Shown here in pieces: positions 43,620-57,331 of a stretch of DNA of 64,000 bases (positions within the stretch are counted from its first letter, which is position 1; every line of letters starts with the position of its first letter). A program made the translations under genes and the position numbers. Origin of the DNA: Hyaloscypha bicolor E (lineage: Eukaryota; Ascomycota; Leotiomycetes; Helotiales; Hyaloscyphaceae). The notes below the pieces were generated by a model, which was not told where the DNA came from, searched no databases, and worked only from the letters and a program-made list of their open reading frames with translations. The stretch lies in NCBI RefSeq assembly GCF_002865645.1, contig NW_020194515.1, positions 1,705,319-1,769,318 of the forward strand. Reading direction: 5' to 3'.

Positions 43620-46600
43620 AAAGCTTCTAGTTAATAGACTAATATAATATATATTTCTCTAGTATATTAGATAATATATTAGTTTTTAATAAAGAGATTT
43701 TAATAAATAGTACTTCTATTACTTATAATAATAGTAATTTTTATATTAGTATTTTTATATAAGAATAATTCTAATAATATTTATATAAATAATACTTTTA
43801 TTAAACTTGAGATTATAATTAAAAATAAGCCATTTATACTTTTTAGCTAAAAACTTAGTTTTTTAAAGCTTTAATTACTTTACTTTTATAAAATTATTAT
43901 TTTTAATAAATAAAGTATTATTAGTTTAAAAACTAATAATTCTAAAAAATTACTTATTATAAGGAAAGTAAGAGTTATAAATTAATTATTTTATAAAAAG
44001 CTCGTTAATATAATAAAAATAATAAGTTTTAAACTTATAGTTTCTAGCTTCTAGTATATTATATAATAGTTTTATAATTTTTAAAATAGAATTTTTTTAT
44101 TAAATTTAGCTTTTTAATAAAATAGTAAAATAAATTAATATAAAAATTATAATTAATTAAGGTTATTAATTAAGGTTATTAATTAAATATAAGCTTGCAA
44201 GATATTATATAAATATAATTTTATAGTATTTATTATTATAATAATAATATTAAAAATAATTCTCTAGTTAATATATTAAATAATAAGTAATTATATTAAT
44301 ATTATATATTTCTTACTATTATTATAAGCTTAAATAACTAGTTTCGATTTCTTAAGTTCTTTTTTTATATCTTTATTTTTGATTTTATTAATAAACCAAG
44401 AATTAAAAATATATATTTCTTTTAATACCTAAGATCTAGAAGTAATTTTAAAAATACTCTTTTCTAAAAAAAACTAGTAATTCTAACTTAACAGGAATTC
44501 TCATATAAGTTATTATTCTATAGAAATATTATAATATTCGGGTTTTTGTAAGAATATTCTTTATTATATTTTAGTAAAATAGTAGAAATAATAAAAGGAA
44601 TTATATTTATATTACTTTTAGTCTTATTATAAAATTCGGGATTATATTTAGGTTTAGATATATTAATTTTAATATTCTTTATAAAAAAGAACTTTATAGA
44701 GATTAATTAAAAAGTAATATTACTATATAATAAAGCTAGTATATAATTCTTTTCATTAATAGCTACTAGCTTATATAACCTATTCTAATTATTAAATTAA
44801 TTAATATTCTTTTTATATTTTATAAAAATATTCGAATTTAGAAAAAGTTTATAAATATTAATAATACTAGAATTATTTCGGGTATTTATAATATTCGTAA
44901 TTTAATATTTAGCTTAAAGCTTCTAAATTTCTATTATTACTTTTTTAAATACTACTAAATACTATAATATAATTAGTAATAAAGTATTATATTCGGTTAT
45001 TTAAAGTAAAATACTATATATTAAAAGAATTAAAATAATACTATATATTAAAAGAATTAAAATAATACTATTAGGTTTTATAGAATTATTTATAGTTTTA
45101 AAAGCTATTTGAAATATAATATCTTTATTAATTTTATTAATTTTAGCTATAATAATAAAGTAAATATATTAAATCGGGCTATAATAATATTTTATAATTC
45201 TAATAAAATTATAAGCTTTTATAAAAACGATTTTAATCTTAGTTCCTATAATATTCGCCAGCTAAATAAACTCTTTATTAATAAACTACTTTTTAGTATT
45301 TATTATAATCTAATTAAATAAACCTAAATAAGTATTAATTTAATATTATCTTAGGATATTTCAAATATATAATATACTAATATTTTAAAGCTATTAGCCG
45401 GTTTAATATTAAATATCTTTATTAATAATATAAAATATAAGCTTATTAGAAATATAGAAAATATTAATAATAATAAAATAATTAAAATTAAAATTATTTT
45501 TTAGATTAAACTTGAATTATCTCAGTAATTATTTGAATTTCTAGTATTATTTATAATATTTTATAAGATATTTAAAGGCCTTTATATTAATATTATAGCT
45601 TATTTATTCTAATATATTTCGGAGTTTACTAATAATTAAATAATTAAAATAGTAATATAGATATTATAATTTAATTTTTATAAAAAAAAATAAGAATTAT
45701 AAATAAAGAATTCGAAAATAAAGCTCTATAATATAATATTCTAAAATATCTAAAATATTATATTATAAATATATAATATTTAATAAAAGTAATAAGATAA
45801 TTAGTAAGATTATTAAATTAAACTCCTAGCTTATTTATATTAGCTAAAATAAATAGAAATAGAATTTTTATAAATATAATACAAAATTATACTTATCTAA
45901 TTAGTATTTTTATTATTATAGATTTAATAAAGAATATAAATTTAATACTAAACTAGATATTGACTTGTTTTTTAATAGTTTTATTAAGTTTAATATTATT
46001 ATTAGTTTATTATAAAGCTTAGAATTAGTTAGAATTAGTAATTAAAAATCTAAAGACTTTAATATTAATTATAATTTTATAAAAGTAATAAATATTATAT
46101 CTTAATATATTATTAATTATAAATATTTAAATATTTTTTATTTATTTAATAAGCTTTAAGGCGTGATTTTCGCCTATTATTTAGTATATAAAAGAAAGGG
46201 AAATAATATTATTTATAAGGGTATTAGTTATAAGAATAGTAAAAGCAAAAATAATAGAAATATCTAAAAAGCTTTTAACTAAAATAAAATAAAAATCTGA
46301 ATAATATTTCTTTCCTTTATTTATTTTTACTAATAAAGCTTTAAAAGTATTATTCTCTAGTTCGTTTTTACTATTTTTATTATTCTTTTCTTTTTTAATT
46401 TTAGTAATATATTATATATATAGGTATTACTAAAGTATTTATTAAAGTTATAAGAATTTCGAAATCTAAATTATTTTTACTTTTAAATCAAGCCTTCTTA
46501 GCCTTTTATTTCTCTAATATATACTTTTATAAGTAATATTTGAATCTCTTATATATAAAACACGATTTCGAAATATAATTATTATAATTATAAAACTCGA

Positions 46601-47788
46601 AATAATTATTACAAATTCTAAAGTTATAGCTAGATTTATATTAATAATTTCCGAATAAATAATAGCTTAAAGAATTTTGAGAATAATATTATTAATTAAT
46701 AAAATAGGTTTTAATATTAATTTATTACTTTTTTTTATAAGTAATAATAGATAATTAAAATTTATTAATAATCTAGCCAAGTTTATTAGAAGAGTTCGAA
46801 ACTATATATTAATATACTAATAAGCCTTAATAAAAGATATTAATTTTATTATATAGGAATTTAATATTTTATAAAATAAAAGTAAAGCCATATTATAATT
46901 AATATAAATTATTAATTAGTATTTAAATAAGTTTAAATGTTTTTTTTTTTAGGATATTTAATTATTATAATTACTAAAGTAATAGTATTTCATTTATTTA
47001 AATTTTAATAATAAAAACTAGAGCCTTTAAAAAAGCTATAAATTTTATATAAGCTTTTATATATATATATATATATATATTAAAAGAGCTAGTTATTATA
47101 AAAGCGTTTTTATACTAATTCCTTTAATATAATAGGAAAAGCTTTTACTAGTATCTTTTTTAAAAGCTTTATGTATTAGTAAATATCGAGAAAAATAATA
47201 AATTTATAATTAAAACTATTATTAAATCTATTATACTTTTATATTTCGAAATATATTTTTATTATTTCTCTAATAAGCTTTCTAATAATAATAATAGATA
47301 TTATCTAATAAATCTTTAAACTCGGTAATAATAATAATAGTAATAAAAGTAAAAGTAGTAAATAGCTTTAATTTAAAAGAAGTAAATAAATAGCTTAATT
47401 TCTTAATTAAAAATATCTAATTTCTTTATATCTAGTTTTATTTATAATAAAATAAACTAATATAATAAGTTCCTAAAAAAGATCTAATCTAATTAGATTA
47501 TTTTTAATAATATTAGCTTTATTTTATATGTATTTTATTTTATTTTAAATATAATTAATAAATAATTATATAATAATAAAGCTTTTATAATTTTATTTAA
47601 TATAAATATTATTATATTAAAGTTAGATTCAAAGACTTTATAATAGTATATAGCTAATTTAATTAAATACTATAATATTAAAGTTCTTGAAATTATCCTA
47701 AAATAAATTTCATAAATTATTATTATTCTTTTTATATAAAGTATACTAATATATCTTAATAATTAGATATTTCTAAAAATTATTCTTT
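43620..47788 (-). other. Copia B middle segment (gag-pol relic)
   Basis: The reverse complement aligns along its length with copia A from about 48795 to 52960. It begins AAAGCTTCTAGTTAATAGAC at the gypsy-2 border and ends at the copia A border. Length 4,169 against ~4,165 in copia A, so very few indels. It is saturated with A and T and has no open frame over 70 codons; a 70-codon frame at 45109 is chance. Confidence 0.82.
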
Positions 47789-47793
47789 ATTAT

Positions 47794-48092
47794 TATTGGT
47801 ATAGCTATTCCTTTGGGAGTCACGTGCGTAGTTACGGGATACGGGATACGGGATATGGGCAATGGGATATAGGTAATGGGATATGAGATACGGGATATAG
47901 TTATATAACCTCGCATCCCATTAGTAACTCGACTAGTAGACTAGACCCCTTTAGTTTTAGCAGATTTAGGAATCGCATATTAATACTATAATATTATAAT
48001 CCCTATTTCTAAAAAACAATAACTTTACTAACTAATATAACTAGTATTTTCATACCTATATAATAATATCATGTATTACTAGTAAACTAATA
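47794..48092 (+). repeat. Copia A 5' LTR with internal GGGATA array
   Basis: 299 bp. At 47834-47898 it carries eight or so degenerate 7-9 bp units based on ACGGGATA. Compared with the 3' LTR it keeps CACGTGCG where the 3' copy reads TATATATA, a RIP-like difference. Confidence 0.86.
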
Positions 48093-49199
48093 CTAATTAG
48101 TTTATATATATAGATTAAAGAAGATTTTAGATTAGTCCTAAAAGTATTCGGTAGCCTAAGACAAATCTAGTCTATTCTATATTAAAGGAGGGAACTACTT
48201 ATTAACTTTATAAAAGTATTCGGTGGCCTATAGAGAAGATATTTAGCTCTTACTAATTAATAAGCAATTAGCCATTTGACTATTTATTTATTTAATTTCT
48301 ACTATTCTTTAAAACTAACTTCTTTTAGCCCCAAGATTACTTTCTTGGAAACTATCTTTTCTACTTATATAATACTTGTATCTATAGGACCCTTTCTCCA
48401 GAATATATACCCTATATATGCCCTTAAAGCTATTTAACTACTACTTTGATTTTATTATTAAATCAAGTCCTTTAAGCTTTAGACTCTCCCGGAATTATAA
48501 TATTTTACTTCCTAAATTTCTTATTATAGACGAAATATTTAAGGGCAAAATATTTACTTTAATACCTATAATATCCCTAGATATCTGGAATATCTAATAT
48601 CTAAATCAGGTATCTAAATACCTTTATTACCAAATCCTTTCTATAAACCTATTATAAACTACCTTACTTTTAAATTCCTCCTGCTATGAACTATATATAT
48701 ATACTAGAAAGAACCTGAATTCGGTTTAGTATAGATACTAATAAGAGAAAGAAACTAATTAAGAAATAAGAGGATAGTATTAACCCGGTAACTATAATAA
48801 AGGCTGAACTTTAGGAATATATAACTACTAAGATATATTAGTATATCTTATATAGGAAAAGTAATAATAATCTATAGGATCTGTTTTAGGATAACTTTAA
48901 AAACTTTAATACTATAATATATAGTCTAATTAATTATATACTTATATAAAATCTTTGAGCCTAACTTTAGTATAGTAGTATTTATATTAAATAGAACTAT
49001 AGAAACCTTACTATTATATAATTCTTTATTAACCTTGCCTAAAAAGAGATAAAGAGTATATAAAACGAAGCTAATATTAATAATAATAATCTAATTAGAA
49101 CGGATTTTCTTTAGGGACCTATTATATTAGTTTATCTTACTCTAGATAGAACTAGATATAAGAGAACTAGATAATCTTAGTTAAGAAATTAAGCTATTT

Positions 49200-52100
49200 A
49201 TCTATTTCTTCCAAATTAAGGCTATTTACTACTTTTACTTTTACTACTACTAGTATTATTACCAAACCCGAACTACTATTAATTAGTACCTACTATTTCT
49301 GCTAGGAAGCTTATTAGAGAAGTAGTAAAGATATACTTTAAAGTATAGAAGTATAACGGAACTAATAGTAGTTTTAATTATAAACTTACTATCTTCCTTA
49401 ATATCTACTAATATATAGAGCTCTCAGAAAAGGTACTAGCGAGAGCTTTTCCTACTATATTAAAGGAACTAGTATAAGACTACTTCTATAATAACTAGCT
49501 CTCGAGCCATATATATAAAAAGGCCTATATAAATATTTATAGCTTCTTTAAAGGCCCTGGTTTCTATTATTAAAATTTAGATAAATAGAATACTATTACC
49601 TTAGTAATTATAATAGTAAAGAACTCTAAAAAGACAATATTTAAGCTTATCTAAATACTAATTAATAACCTATATAAATTATAATATAGCCTTGCTCCTG
49701 CCTTATAAAATACCGAATTTCTATATAATAAGATTATTACCTCCTATTAAGGCTTACTAGTATACTAATATATAATCTCGAACTCTTCTAATAATCTCGG
49801 CCAGCTTATTAATAAGCTCTAATTATCTATTACTACCTATAAGAAGAAGTAATAAATTATTACTAAAACCTATTTTACTAATTAATAATACTATTCTTAA
49901 AACCCTCTAAACTACTATTTGTCCGGAAATTATTAATATGAACCTAGTTATAACTTCAGAACCTGTAATAATTACTTCAAGCCCTATAATTATAATAAGT
50001 ATATTTTAAAGTCATATTTTATATATAAGAGACCCAAATACTACTTATAAAAGTATATACCGGAGAAATAAGAGGCTAAGAAGGCTCGATTTAAAAATAG
50101 AAATATTTACTAATTTAGATCCCGAAATACCCGTAACTTTAATAAACGCTTTAGTAATACTTATATATAGTATATTACTAAATTCGAAGAAGAAAAGAAT
50201 AATAAGAGTAGTAAGGACAAACTAGTAAGTAATGCTTTTAAAGCCTTATTAGCAGAAACGGATAAAGAAAAGAAATATTACTCTGATTTCTATTTTACTT
50301 CTATTAAGAGCTTCCTAGTCGCTTCTATAGCCCCTGCTTTTATTATTTCTATAACTAATATTCTTGTAAATAATCTTACTTTTCTTTCTCTTATATACTA
50401 GATAATAGGCAAAAACCATATCTTAGAACCTATTAAATAAATAGAAAATGCCTAGACATTTATAATTAATAGTATATTAAAATATAATACTTACTACTTT
50501 TATAGAGTTATAATTAATACCAGAGCCTCTAGATTCTTAACCGCTAGTTCTGACTAATTCCAAGCTTTATAGCAGACTAATAGTAGTATTAAACTTAATA
50601 AAACTACTAAAGGTCAAGTTAATATCTAGTTTAGTATTAGATCTATATCTTCTATTAGATCTATAATAGTAAGAATACTAATTAGGCAAGTATAATTCTA
50701 TATTATGCCTATAAAGACTTTATTTCTATTTAGCTTAGCTAATATAAATAAGCTAGGAGTTTACTTTAATAATCTTACTAATTATCTCATTATTTCTAAT
50801 AAATACTTTATATCTATAATATAATATTTTAGATACTTTTTCCTGCTTTAGAATACTATTCTATAAAGCTTTATTTCCGAATTCTTTACTTATAACCCCT
50901 GCTTTCTTATAGAGGTCAAATTATAATATTTATATTATTATTTTAATTATTTATTTATTAGTAAGCTTTGAAATATACTAGAATAAGTAGGCTATAATAT
51001 TAATATAGAAGCCCTTAAATACCTTATAAAGTACTACGAGTAATACCAGAAATTCGGATAATTACCGGAATAATTTAAGTTTAACCTAAGAAATAATATT
51101 AGCTTTAACTACTTTATTATTATTAATATTTTCTATATTTCTGGTAAGCCTATACTCTATATTATTAATAAAGGTACTAGATATTAAGCCGGCTAATAGC
51201 TTTAAAATATTAGTATATTATATACTTGGGATATTATAAAGTAGTATTAGATTAATACCTATTTAGGCCCTTCTAATTAGATTATAGCAGATACCGGAAA
51301 GCAGTTTACTAGTAAGGAATTTGCTTAGCTTGCAAATACTATAGGAACCAAGGTTAAAATCGTTCCTATAGAAGCTTATAGTTCCGTCGGAATTATAGAA
51401 TACTACTATAGCCCGATTTAATATACTTATTTTATTATTACGGCCGAAATTAATAGAATTAATAAGGATACTATATTTTAAATAGCTTTTAAGGCCATTA
51501 ATAATTTCGCTAGACCCAATAGTATTATCTTAACTCTCTTGGTTTATGGCGCTTTACCCCGAATAACCGAATATAATACCTTATTACTAACTATATTATA
51601 GTAATTAGTAGTACTCAAGAAAGCAATAGTAGAAATTCAGAAACTTTGAGCTAGATACCAGATTACAAATGCCTTAAATACCCGAAATAGTCCTAGTACT
51701 ACTAATATCTATAAACTTCCCTTGAATTCGGATGTTCTTATATAGTATAAAGGAAATACTAGTTAACTTAGTAATTGGGATAGGCCATATAAGCTAATAG
51801 CTATTAATAGGGAGGACTATATACTAGCTCTATTATGTAGTAATACTACTTTCCACTTAACCTCTATAAAGCCCTTTTATATAAGGGATATTAAGGTTAT
51901 TACTAATAGCCCCAAACCTAAACCTGTTCCCGAACTTTATAGTAAGGCCAAAGATAATACAGGTATAATTCCTCCTACTATTCTTGCTATTCTACCAAAG
52001 TATAGCAGAGAATACCCTTGCAAGAACCCGGATTTTACGGTATTTCTATAGGATAATAACCTATATAAGAACTCCTGTCAAGTTAAAGTTACTAGCTTCC

Positions 52101-53590
52101 TGGAAAAGAGTATATTTAAGATTATTTCTAGATCTCAGGTACTAAAGGAAGTATGTATTTTTAACTCCCGGTTTATTAATAAGATTAAGAATAAGGGTAC
52201 GAAAAGAGAGTTTAAGAAGTCGAGACTAGTTATCTAGGCTTATAATAATAGTAAGAAATATATGGTATTAATATAATTACCTACTATTTAATATATTAGC
52301 CAGAAAATTATTCTTAGTATTATTACTATAATAATAAATATTACGAAGCTATATTTATATAATATCTTATAAGCTTATATCTAATTAATAACCTTATTTA
52401 ACCGTAATTTCTATATTAATCTATTTTATAAGCTTATTAGAGAGCTAAATCTGAATAATAATTTAGTTCTAAAGATTATAAAACTATTATATAATATACC
52501 AGAAGCTAGGAACTACTAGTTTAAGACTTATTATTCCTATTATATTAATAAGCTTTCTATAGAATAGTTAACTTATAATCCTTGCTTCTTTTATAGCAAG
52601 TAATTCTTTAGAATTATTAGCCTTTAAACTAATAATACCCTATTTATTAGAACTAATAATTTTATACAGATAGAGTAACTAAAGCTTTAAGAGGCTAAGT
52701 TCTTAGCTAAGAAGTATAAATGCCTTACTATTAACTATAATCTCAAGTTTAATAGAGGTATTATTTATATGGATATTACTAGAATTACTTTTATATAGAA
52801 ATACTAATATAAAAACCTCTAAACTATTTCTATAAAGAATACTACTACTATAAGTAGTAGGAGTACTATTTATTAAGATCTCTCTATTAAGAACTAATAT
52901 ATTACCTAATATACTAGAGAAGCGTATATTGTATTAGTCTATTAACTAGAAGCTTTATATAACCTATTAATTACTATTTAAGCTATTGAATTCTCGGAAA
53001 CTAATATAAAGGTACTTAATAAGTATATTTAATAGCAAATTGAGAATATTACTAGAGGACTAAGATTTATAAAGCTAGTAAAGGAGTTCTTATATTTAAT
53101 TATTTTTACGAATGCTTTATTTACAAATAATAGAGATCTCTTTTCCTAAATTAGATATATTCTAGTTCTAGTAAACGGAACTGGATATACTAATATTATT
53201 TACTAGTTTTCTACTAAATACAAGAGAGTTACTAGAAGTATTCTAGCTTCGGAACTCTATAGTATAGCTTATGGCTTTAATATGGGTGCTTTAGTTAAAT
53301 CTATAATTAATAGAGTACTGGAAATGGAACTACTACTAGTAGTTTATACGGATTCGAAGTTATTATATAAATGCCTTATTAAATTAGAAACTATTCGAGA
53401 AAAGCGTCTAATAATTAATATAATATACTTCTGCCAGGCATATAAATAACGAGAGATTATAGAAGTTAAATAGATTAAGGGAAAATCAAATCCTGCTAAT
53501 TCTATAACGAAATCAAAGCTAATAAATGCCCTTAAGTACCTAATTAATACGAATACTATATAATTAGATATAGAGAAATAAGTTAAGTAT
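49200..53590 (+). pseudogene. Copia A gag-pol relic
   Basis: Plus-strand frames with stops. The protease region near 50500 reads VIINTRASRFLTASSDQFQA, where the active-site DTGA appears as NTRA. The integrase region near 51240-51560 has GPSNQIIADTGKQFTS and KEFAQLANTIG. The RT region is at about 52180-52950. The RNase H region near 53150-53560 has NGTGYTNIIYQFSTK, ASELYSIAYGFNMGA and VVYTDSKLLYKCL. The order PR-IN-RT-RH places it in Ty1/copia. Edges are approximate. Confidence 0.72.
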
Positions 53591-53801
53591 AAATAGGGCG
53601 AGAAATAGATATATGGGATAGGAGGATATTATAGGAGGGGAAGTCACGTGCAAAAGGCTGCGGCCTTTGGCATATGACTAAAACCTCGGAAGTAATATGG
53701 ATATATAGAGTATTTGGGAAATCTGGTACTAGGCCGGATTAGGGAATTTGTATATAATTAGAGGGAGATACTATTTTTCGCGTTTTTGGAGAGTTTCTAG
53801 T

Positions 53802-54099
53802 ATTAGTATAGCTATTTCTTTGAGAGTTATATATATAGTTACGGGATACGGGATACGGGATATGGGTAATAGGATATAGGTAATAGGATATGGGATACGG
53901 GATATAGTTATGTGATCTCGTATCCTATTAGTAACTCGACTAGTAGACTAGACCCCTTTAGTTTTAGTAGATTTAAGGATTATATATTAATATTATAATA
54001 CTATAATTCCTATTTCTGAAAAATAATAACTTTACTAACTAATATAACTAGTATTTCTATGCCTATATAACAGTGCCATATATTACTAGTAAACCAATA
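53802..54099 (+). repeat. Copia A 3' LTR
   Basis: 298 bp, TATTAGTATAGC to AAACCAATA, with the same internal GGGATA array. It is more RIP-altered than the 5' LTR at its start. Confidence 0.86.
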
Positions 54100-54104
54100 A
54101 TTAT

Positions 54105-55043
54105 AATTACTAAATTAATACTATTTTTCTAATTTTTAATTAGCTTCTTTCTTTTATTAATACTTATACTAAACCGAGTTTAGTTTCTTTCTAGTATATA
54201 TATATAATTTATAGTAAAAGGAATTTAAAAATAAAGTAATTTATAATAGGTTTATAGAAAGAATTTAGTAATAAAAAGTATTAAAATATTAAAGTAAATA
54301 TTTCGTTCTTAAAAATTCCGTCTATAATAAGAAATTTAGGAAATGAAATATTATAATTCCAAAAGAATCTAAAGCTTAAAGAGCTCGATTTAATAATAAA
54401 ATTGAAATTATAATTAAAGAGCTTTAAGGGCATATATAAAATATATATTCCGGAAAAAGAATTCTATAAATTCGAGTATTATATAAATAAATTTTTTATT
54501 AAAAAAAAGGTAGTTTTAGAGCCAGAAAAAGTTAGTTTTAAAAAATAATAGAACTTGAATAAATAGATAATTAAATAGCTAATTATTTATTAATTAGTAA
54601 AAGCTAGATATTTTCTTTATAAATTATTAAATACTTTTATAAAATTAATAAATAATTTCTGTCTTTAATATAGAATAAACTAGATTTGTTTTAGGCTACT
54701 AAATACTTTTAGAACTAATCTAAAATCTTCTCTAATTTATATATATAAACTAATTAATATTAGTTTACTAGTAATATATAATACTATTATATAATATATA
54801 TAAAATATAAATATATTAAAGTTAGTAAAGTAATTAATATTTAGAAATAAAAATTACAAATTATAATATTAATATATAATTCCTAAATCTACTAAATCTA
54901 ATAAAAACTAGTTACTAGTCGAGTTATCTATAAAATATAAGATTATATAACTATATCTCGTATTTTATATTCTATTACTTATATCCCGTATTCCGAGTCT
55001 CGTGGCTATTCACGTGACTTCCAAAGAAACAGCTATACTAATA
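54105..55043 (-). other. Copia B 5' segment: LTR plus leader
   Basis: The reverse complement aligns with copia A 47794 to ~48795. The LTR is 54758-55043 (286 bp), keeping AAGTCACGTGAATAG and CGGAATACGGGATATA. The leader lies between 54105 and 54757. Because copia A lies next to it in the opposite sense, the two form a ~1 kb inverted repeat. Confidence 0.82.
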
Positions 55044-56906
55044 ATATATTTTATAATATATTAGTTTATAAAAGGCTTAATATTTTAAATATCTCTAATA
55101 TATATTATAGATATAATATTTAGGGCTTAAAAAATAAAATAAAAGATTTTTTATAAAGATAATTTAAAGCTAAAAAAAAGAAAACTAAAATATAAAAGGC
55201 TATAAAAATAAAATATACTTATAATATATTAAGCCTATAAAATATTTAGTATTCTAAATATTTTTATATATTTTTATACTAGTTATTAAATAATTATATT
55301 AAGTAATTAAAATATTAAAATCTGAATTATAATATATTATATTTTAAATATATTTCTTTACTAATATAGCTATATTATATATTTAATTATATAACTAAAA
55401 AGTAATAAAATATAATAAAATATAAGTAATATATTAGGAAAAAAACCTATTAATAACTTATTACTTATATTAATAATATTACTAGTATTAAATTTATATA
55501 TCCAAAATTTTAGCCTCAAAATTTCATAATAATATACTAATTAATTACTAATAATAAATGAGTTCTATATTATTTCGAGTCTAGTATTATATCTAGTATA
55601 TATTTAATATATATTTAGTATATATAAATAGAAATTTCAAAAAATTATATATTAATTTTTTTCTTTTCTTTTTTTTCTTTTTCTCTATTTTCTTATATTA
55701 TTATATTTAAGTAAATATATAATTATAATACTAAAAATAAATTTTCGAAAATAATTAAATTATTATAATTCTCGAATTTTTAATATTATAATTTATTAAA
55801 TAAAAGTATATATAAGATTTAAGAAATACCTAAAATAATTACTAATATTCTAATTTAGTTTTAGTTTTAAGGCTATTACTTAATATAATTAATAGTTAAT
55901 TAGTAAATAAATCTAGCTAATAGTATAAATTATATTAAAATTTAATTATATAATATTAATTAATAACTAATAGCCTAATATATATATTACTAAAATATAT
56001 ATTTAAATAAAAAATTATTAATAGATTTTTTCTTTCTAATATAAAATATAAATAATACTAGTTAAATAATTATATTAATTAATTATATTAAAAGCTAAAT
56101 TATAATAAATATATTTTCTTAGGCATTTTTAAGAATTATATTAATAAAATATAAATAAAATCTATAAAGTATATATAAGAATATAAAATTAATCTAAATC
56201 TAAAATAATAAACTGGTTTTTATTATATAATACTAATTATATAATATTATTACACGTGATTTAATATATAGCTAGTACTTTCTTAGTCTAATAAATAGCC
56301 TTTAGCTTAATTTATACTCTTTATTACTATTATAATATTATCTTATTATAATAGCTTTCTTTTTTTAAAATCTCTTTTTCTTTTTCTTTTTCTTTTTCTT
56401 TTTCTTTTTCTTTTTCTTTTTCTTTTTCTTTTTCTTTTTCTTTTTTCTTTTTCTTTTTCTTTTTCTTTTTCTTTTTCTTTTTCTTTTTCTTTTTCTTTTT
56501 CTTTTTCTTTTTCTTTTTATTCTTTATTTTATTCTTATTTCTTCTTTCTTAATTATTACAAGAGTTTATTTATAGCTCTTTTATTTATAATAATATAATT
56601 TATAAAATAATAAGAAATTACTAGAAATTAAGGAGGTTCTAGCGCTTTTGGCTTTGCTTACTAATTAATACTAGGTCTAGTTTAGTAAAGAATGCCTTTT
56701 GTAATATTAAATACGGCTAGCCCAGACCTTATTTTAGCCTTATCTCGGCTTCCAAAGCTCCAGAGTCATGTGTGCAGTCACGTGATAATCTAATTAAATA
56801 TAATTAATTATCTTTAATTATAATTAAGTATGATTTAATTAGCTTGATTTTGACTTGATTTTATTTGAGTAGGGGGTCTAATCAAATCTAATCTAATCAT
56901 TTGACA
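55044..56906. other. AT-rich flank and edge of the RIP island
   Basis: Bases 55044-56360 are AT-rich with no readable element; they may be the host of copia B, an older repeat decayed past recognition. A pyrimidine hexamer array follows. From about 56640 composition recovers, with AATTA-rich palindromic stretches at 56790-56850. Confidence 0.5.
56373..56518. repeat. Hexanucleotide CTTTTT microsatellite
   Basis: About 24 uninterrupted copies of the 6-bp unit (146 bp), with one extra T near 56441-56447. It is pure pyrimidine on the plus strand and lies close to the right edge of the AT-rich island. Confidence 0.92.
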
Positions 56907-57331
56907 CACTGCGAGACAGCCGATGAACTACTCAATACCCTGGAAGCGCTCAAAATGCAAGGGAGGAAGATTCCTTGGGAGAAAGAGCAAGCGACAAGCG
57001 ATAAAGATTATCAGAAGTGAAGCAACCGTATTAGCCATTTCCGGGAGACTCGACTGTTTTCGAGTGTTCTTTCAAACGACTATCCCCGTAAAGCTGAAGT
57101 ACGTGGATGAGTTCGCATTAAGAGAATATGCTTACAGCGTTCTCACAGGAACAAGATCGACTTTCAGGTTGTGTCCAATCTGAAAATTTCAAAGCCCTTG
57201 AAGCAAGTACACATAATCTTATCCTTGCTGTCCTTGAGGCGCATACCGCAGAATTAAAGGATCTTCACTATGCGGAAGCATTTATTGCTGTCGTCGACCT
57301 TAAGGAGGTACTTGTGCCTGTGGGATCATAA
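56907..57331 (+). pseudogene. Truncated, frameshifted C-terminal gene fragment
   Basis: Three plus-strand frames carry consecutive parts of one protein. Frame 3 reads CETADELLNTLEALKMQGRK to about 57020; frame 1 reads VKLKYVDEFALREYAYSVL; frame 2 reads NFKALEASTHNLILAVLEAH, then AEAFIAVVDLKEVLVPVGS and a stop at 57329-57331. From memory this resembles the last helices of fungal ankyrin/NACHT-type proteins, but I am not certain. At least two frameshifts (near 57020 and 57150) and the AT-rich border upstream show a dead, truncated copy. Confidence 0.5.

Larger units (their letters stand above)
47794..54099 (+). mobile_element. Copia A: Ty1/copia element inserted in inverted orientation into copia B
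   Basis: 6,306 bp with LTRs of 299 and 298 bp. A perfect target duplication ATTAT lies at 47789-47793 and 54100-54104. The inverted termini are TATTGG and CCAATA, readable as TGTTGG..CCAACA before RIP. Domain order is gag, protease, integrase, RT, RNase H, as in Ty1/copia. It is less AT-rich than copia B and keeps GC-rich islets (for example around 53640-53670), so it is the younger copy. Stops make it non-coding now. Confidence 0.88.
29298..55043 (-). mobile_element. Copia B: old Ty1/copia element, split into three parts by later insertions
   Basis: Read on the minus strand, three segments follow copia A in order. 55043-54105 matches the 5' LTR and leader. 47793-43615 matches gag to reverse transcriptase. 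30431-29298 matches RNase H and the 3' LTR. The breaks fall exactly at the ends of copia A (47794-54099) and gypsy-2 (30432-43614). The pieces sum to ~6.24 kb after removing duplicated target bases, against 6,306 bp for copia A. It is much more AT-rich than copia A, so older or RIP-hit longer. No convincing target duplication was found at its outer ends. Confidence 0.85.

Noticed and set aside
45109..45321. 70-codon frame in AT-rich DNA
   Set aside because: Asn/Ile/Tyr-only composition inside the copia B relic; expected by chance at this base composition.
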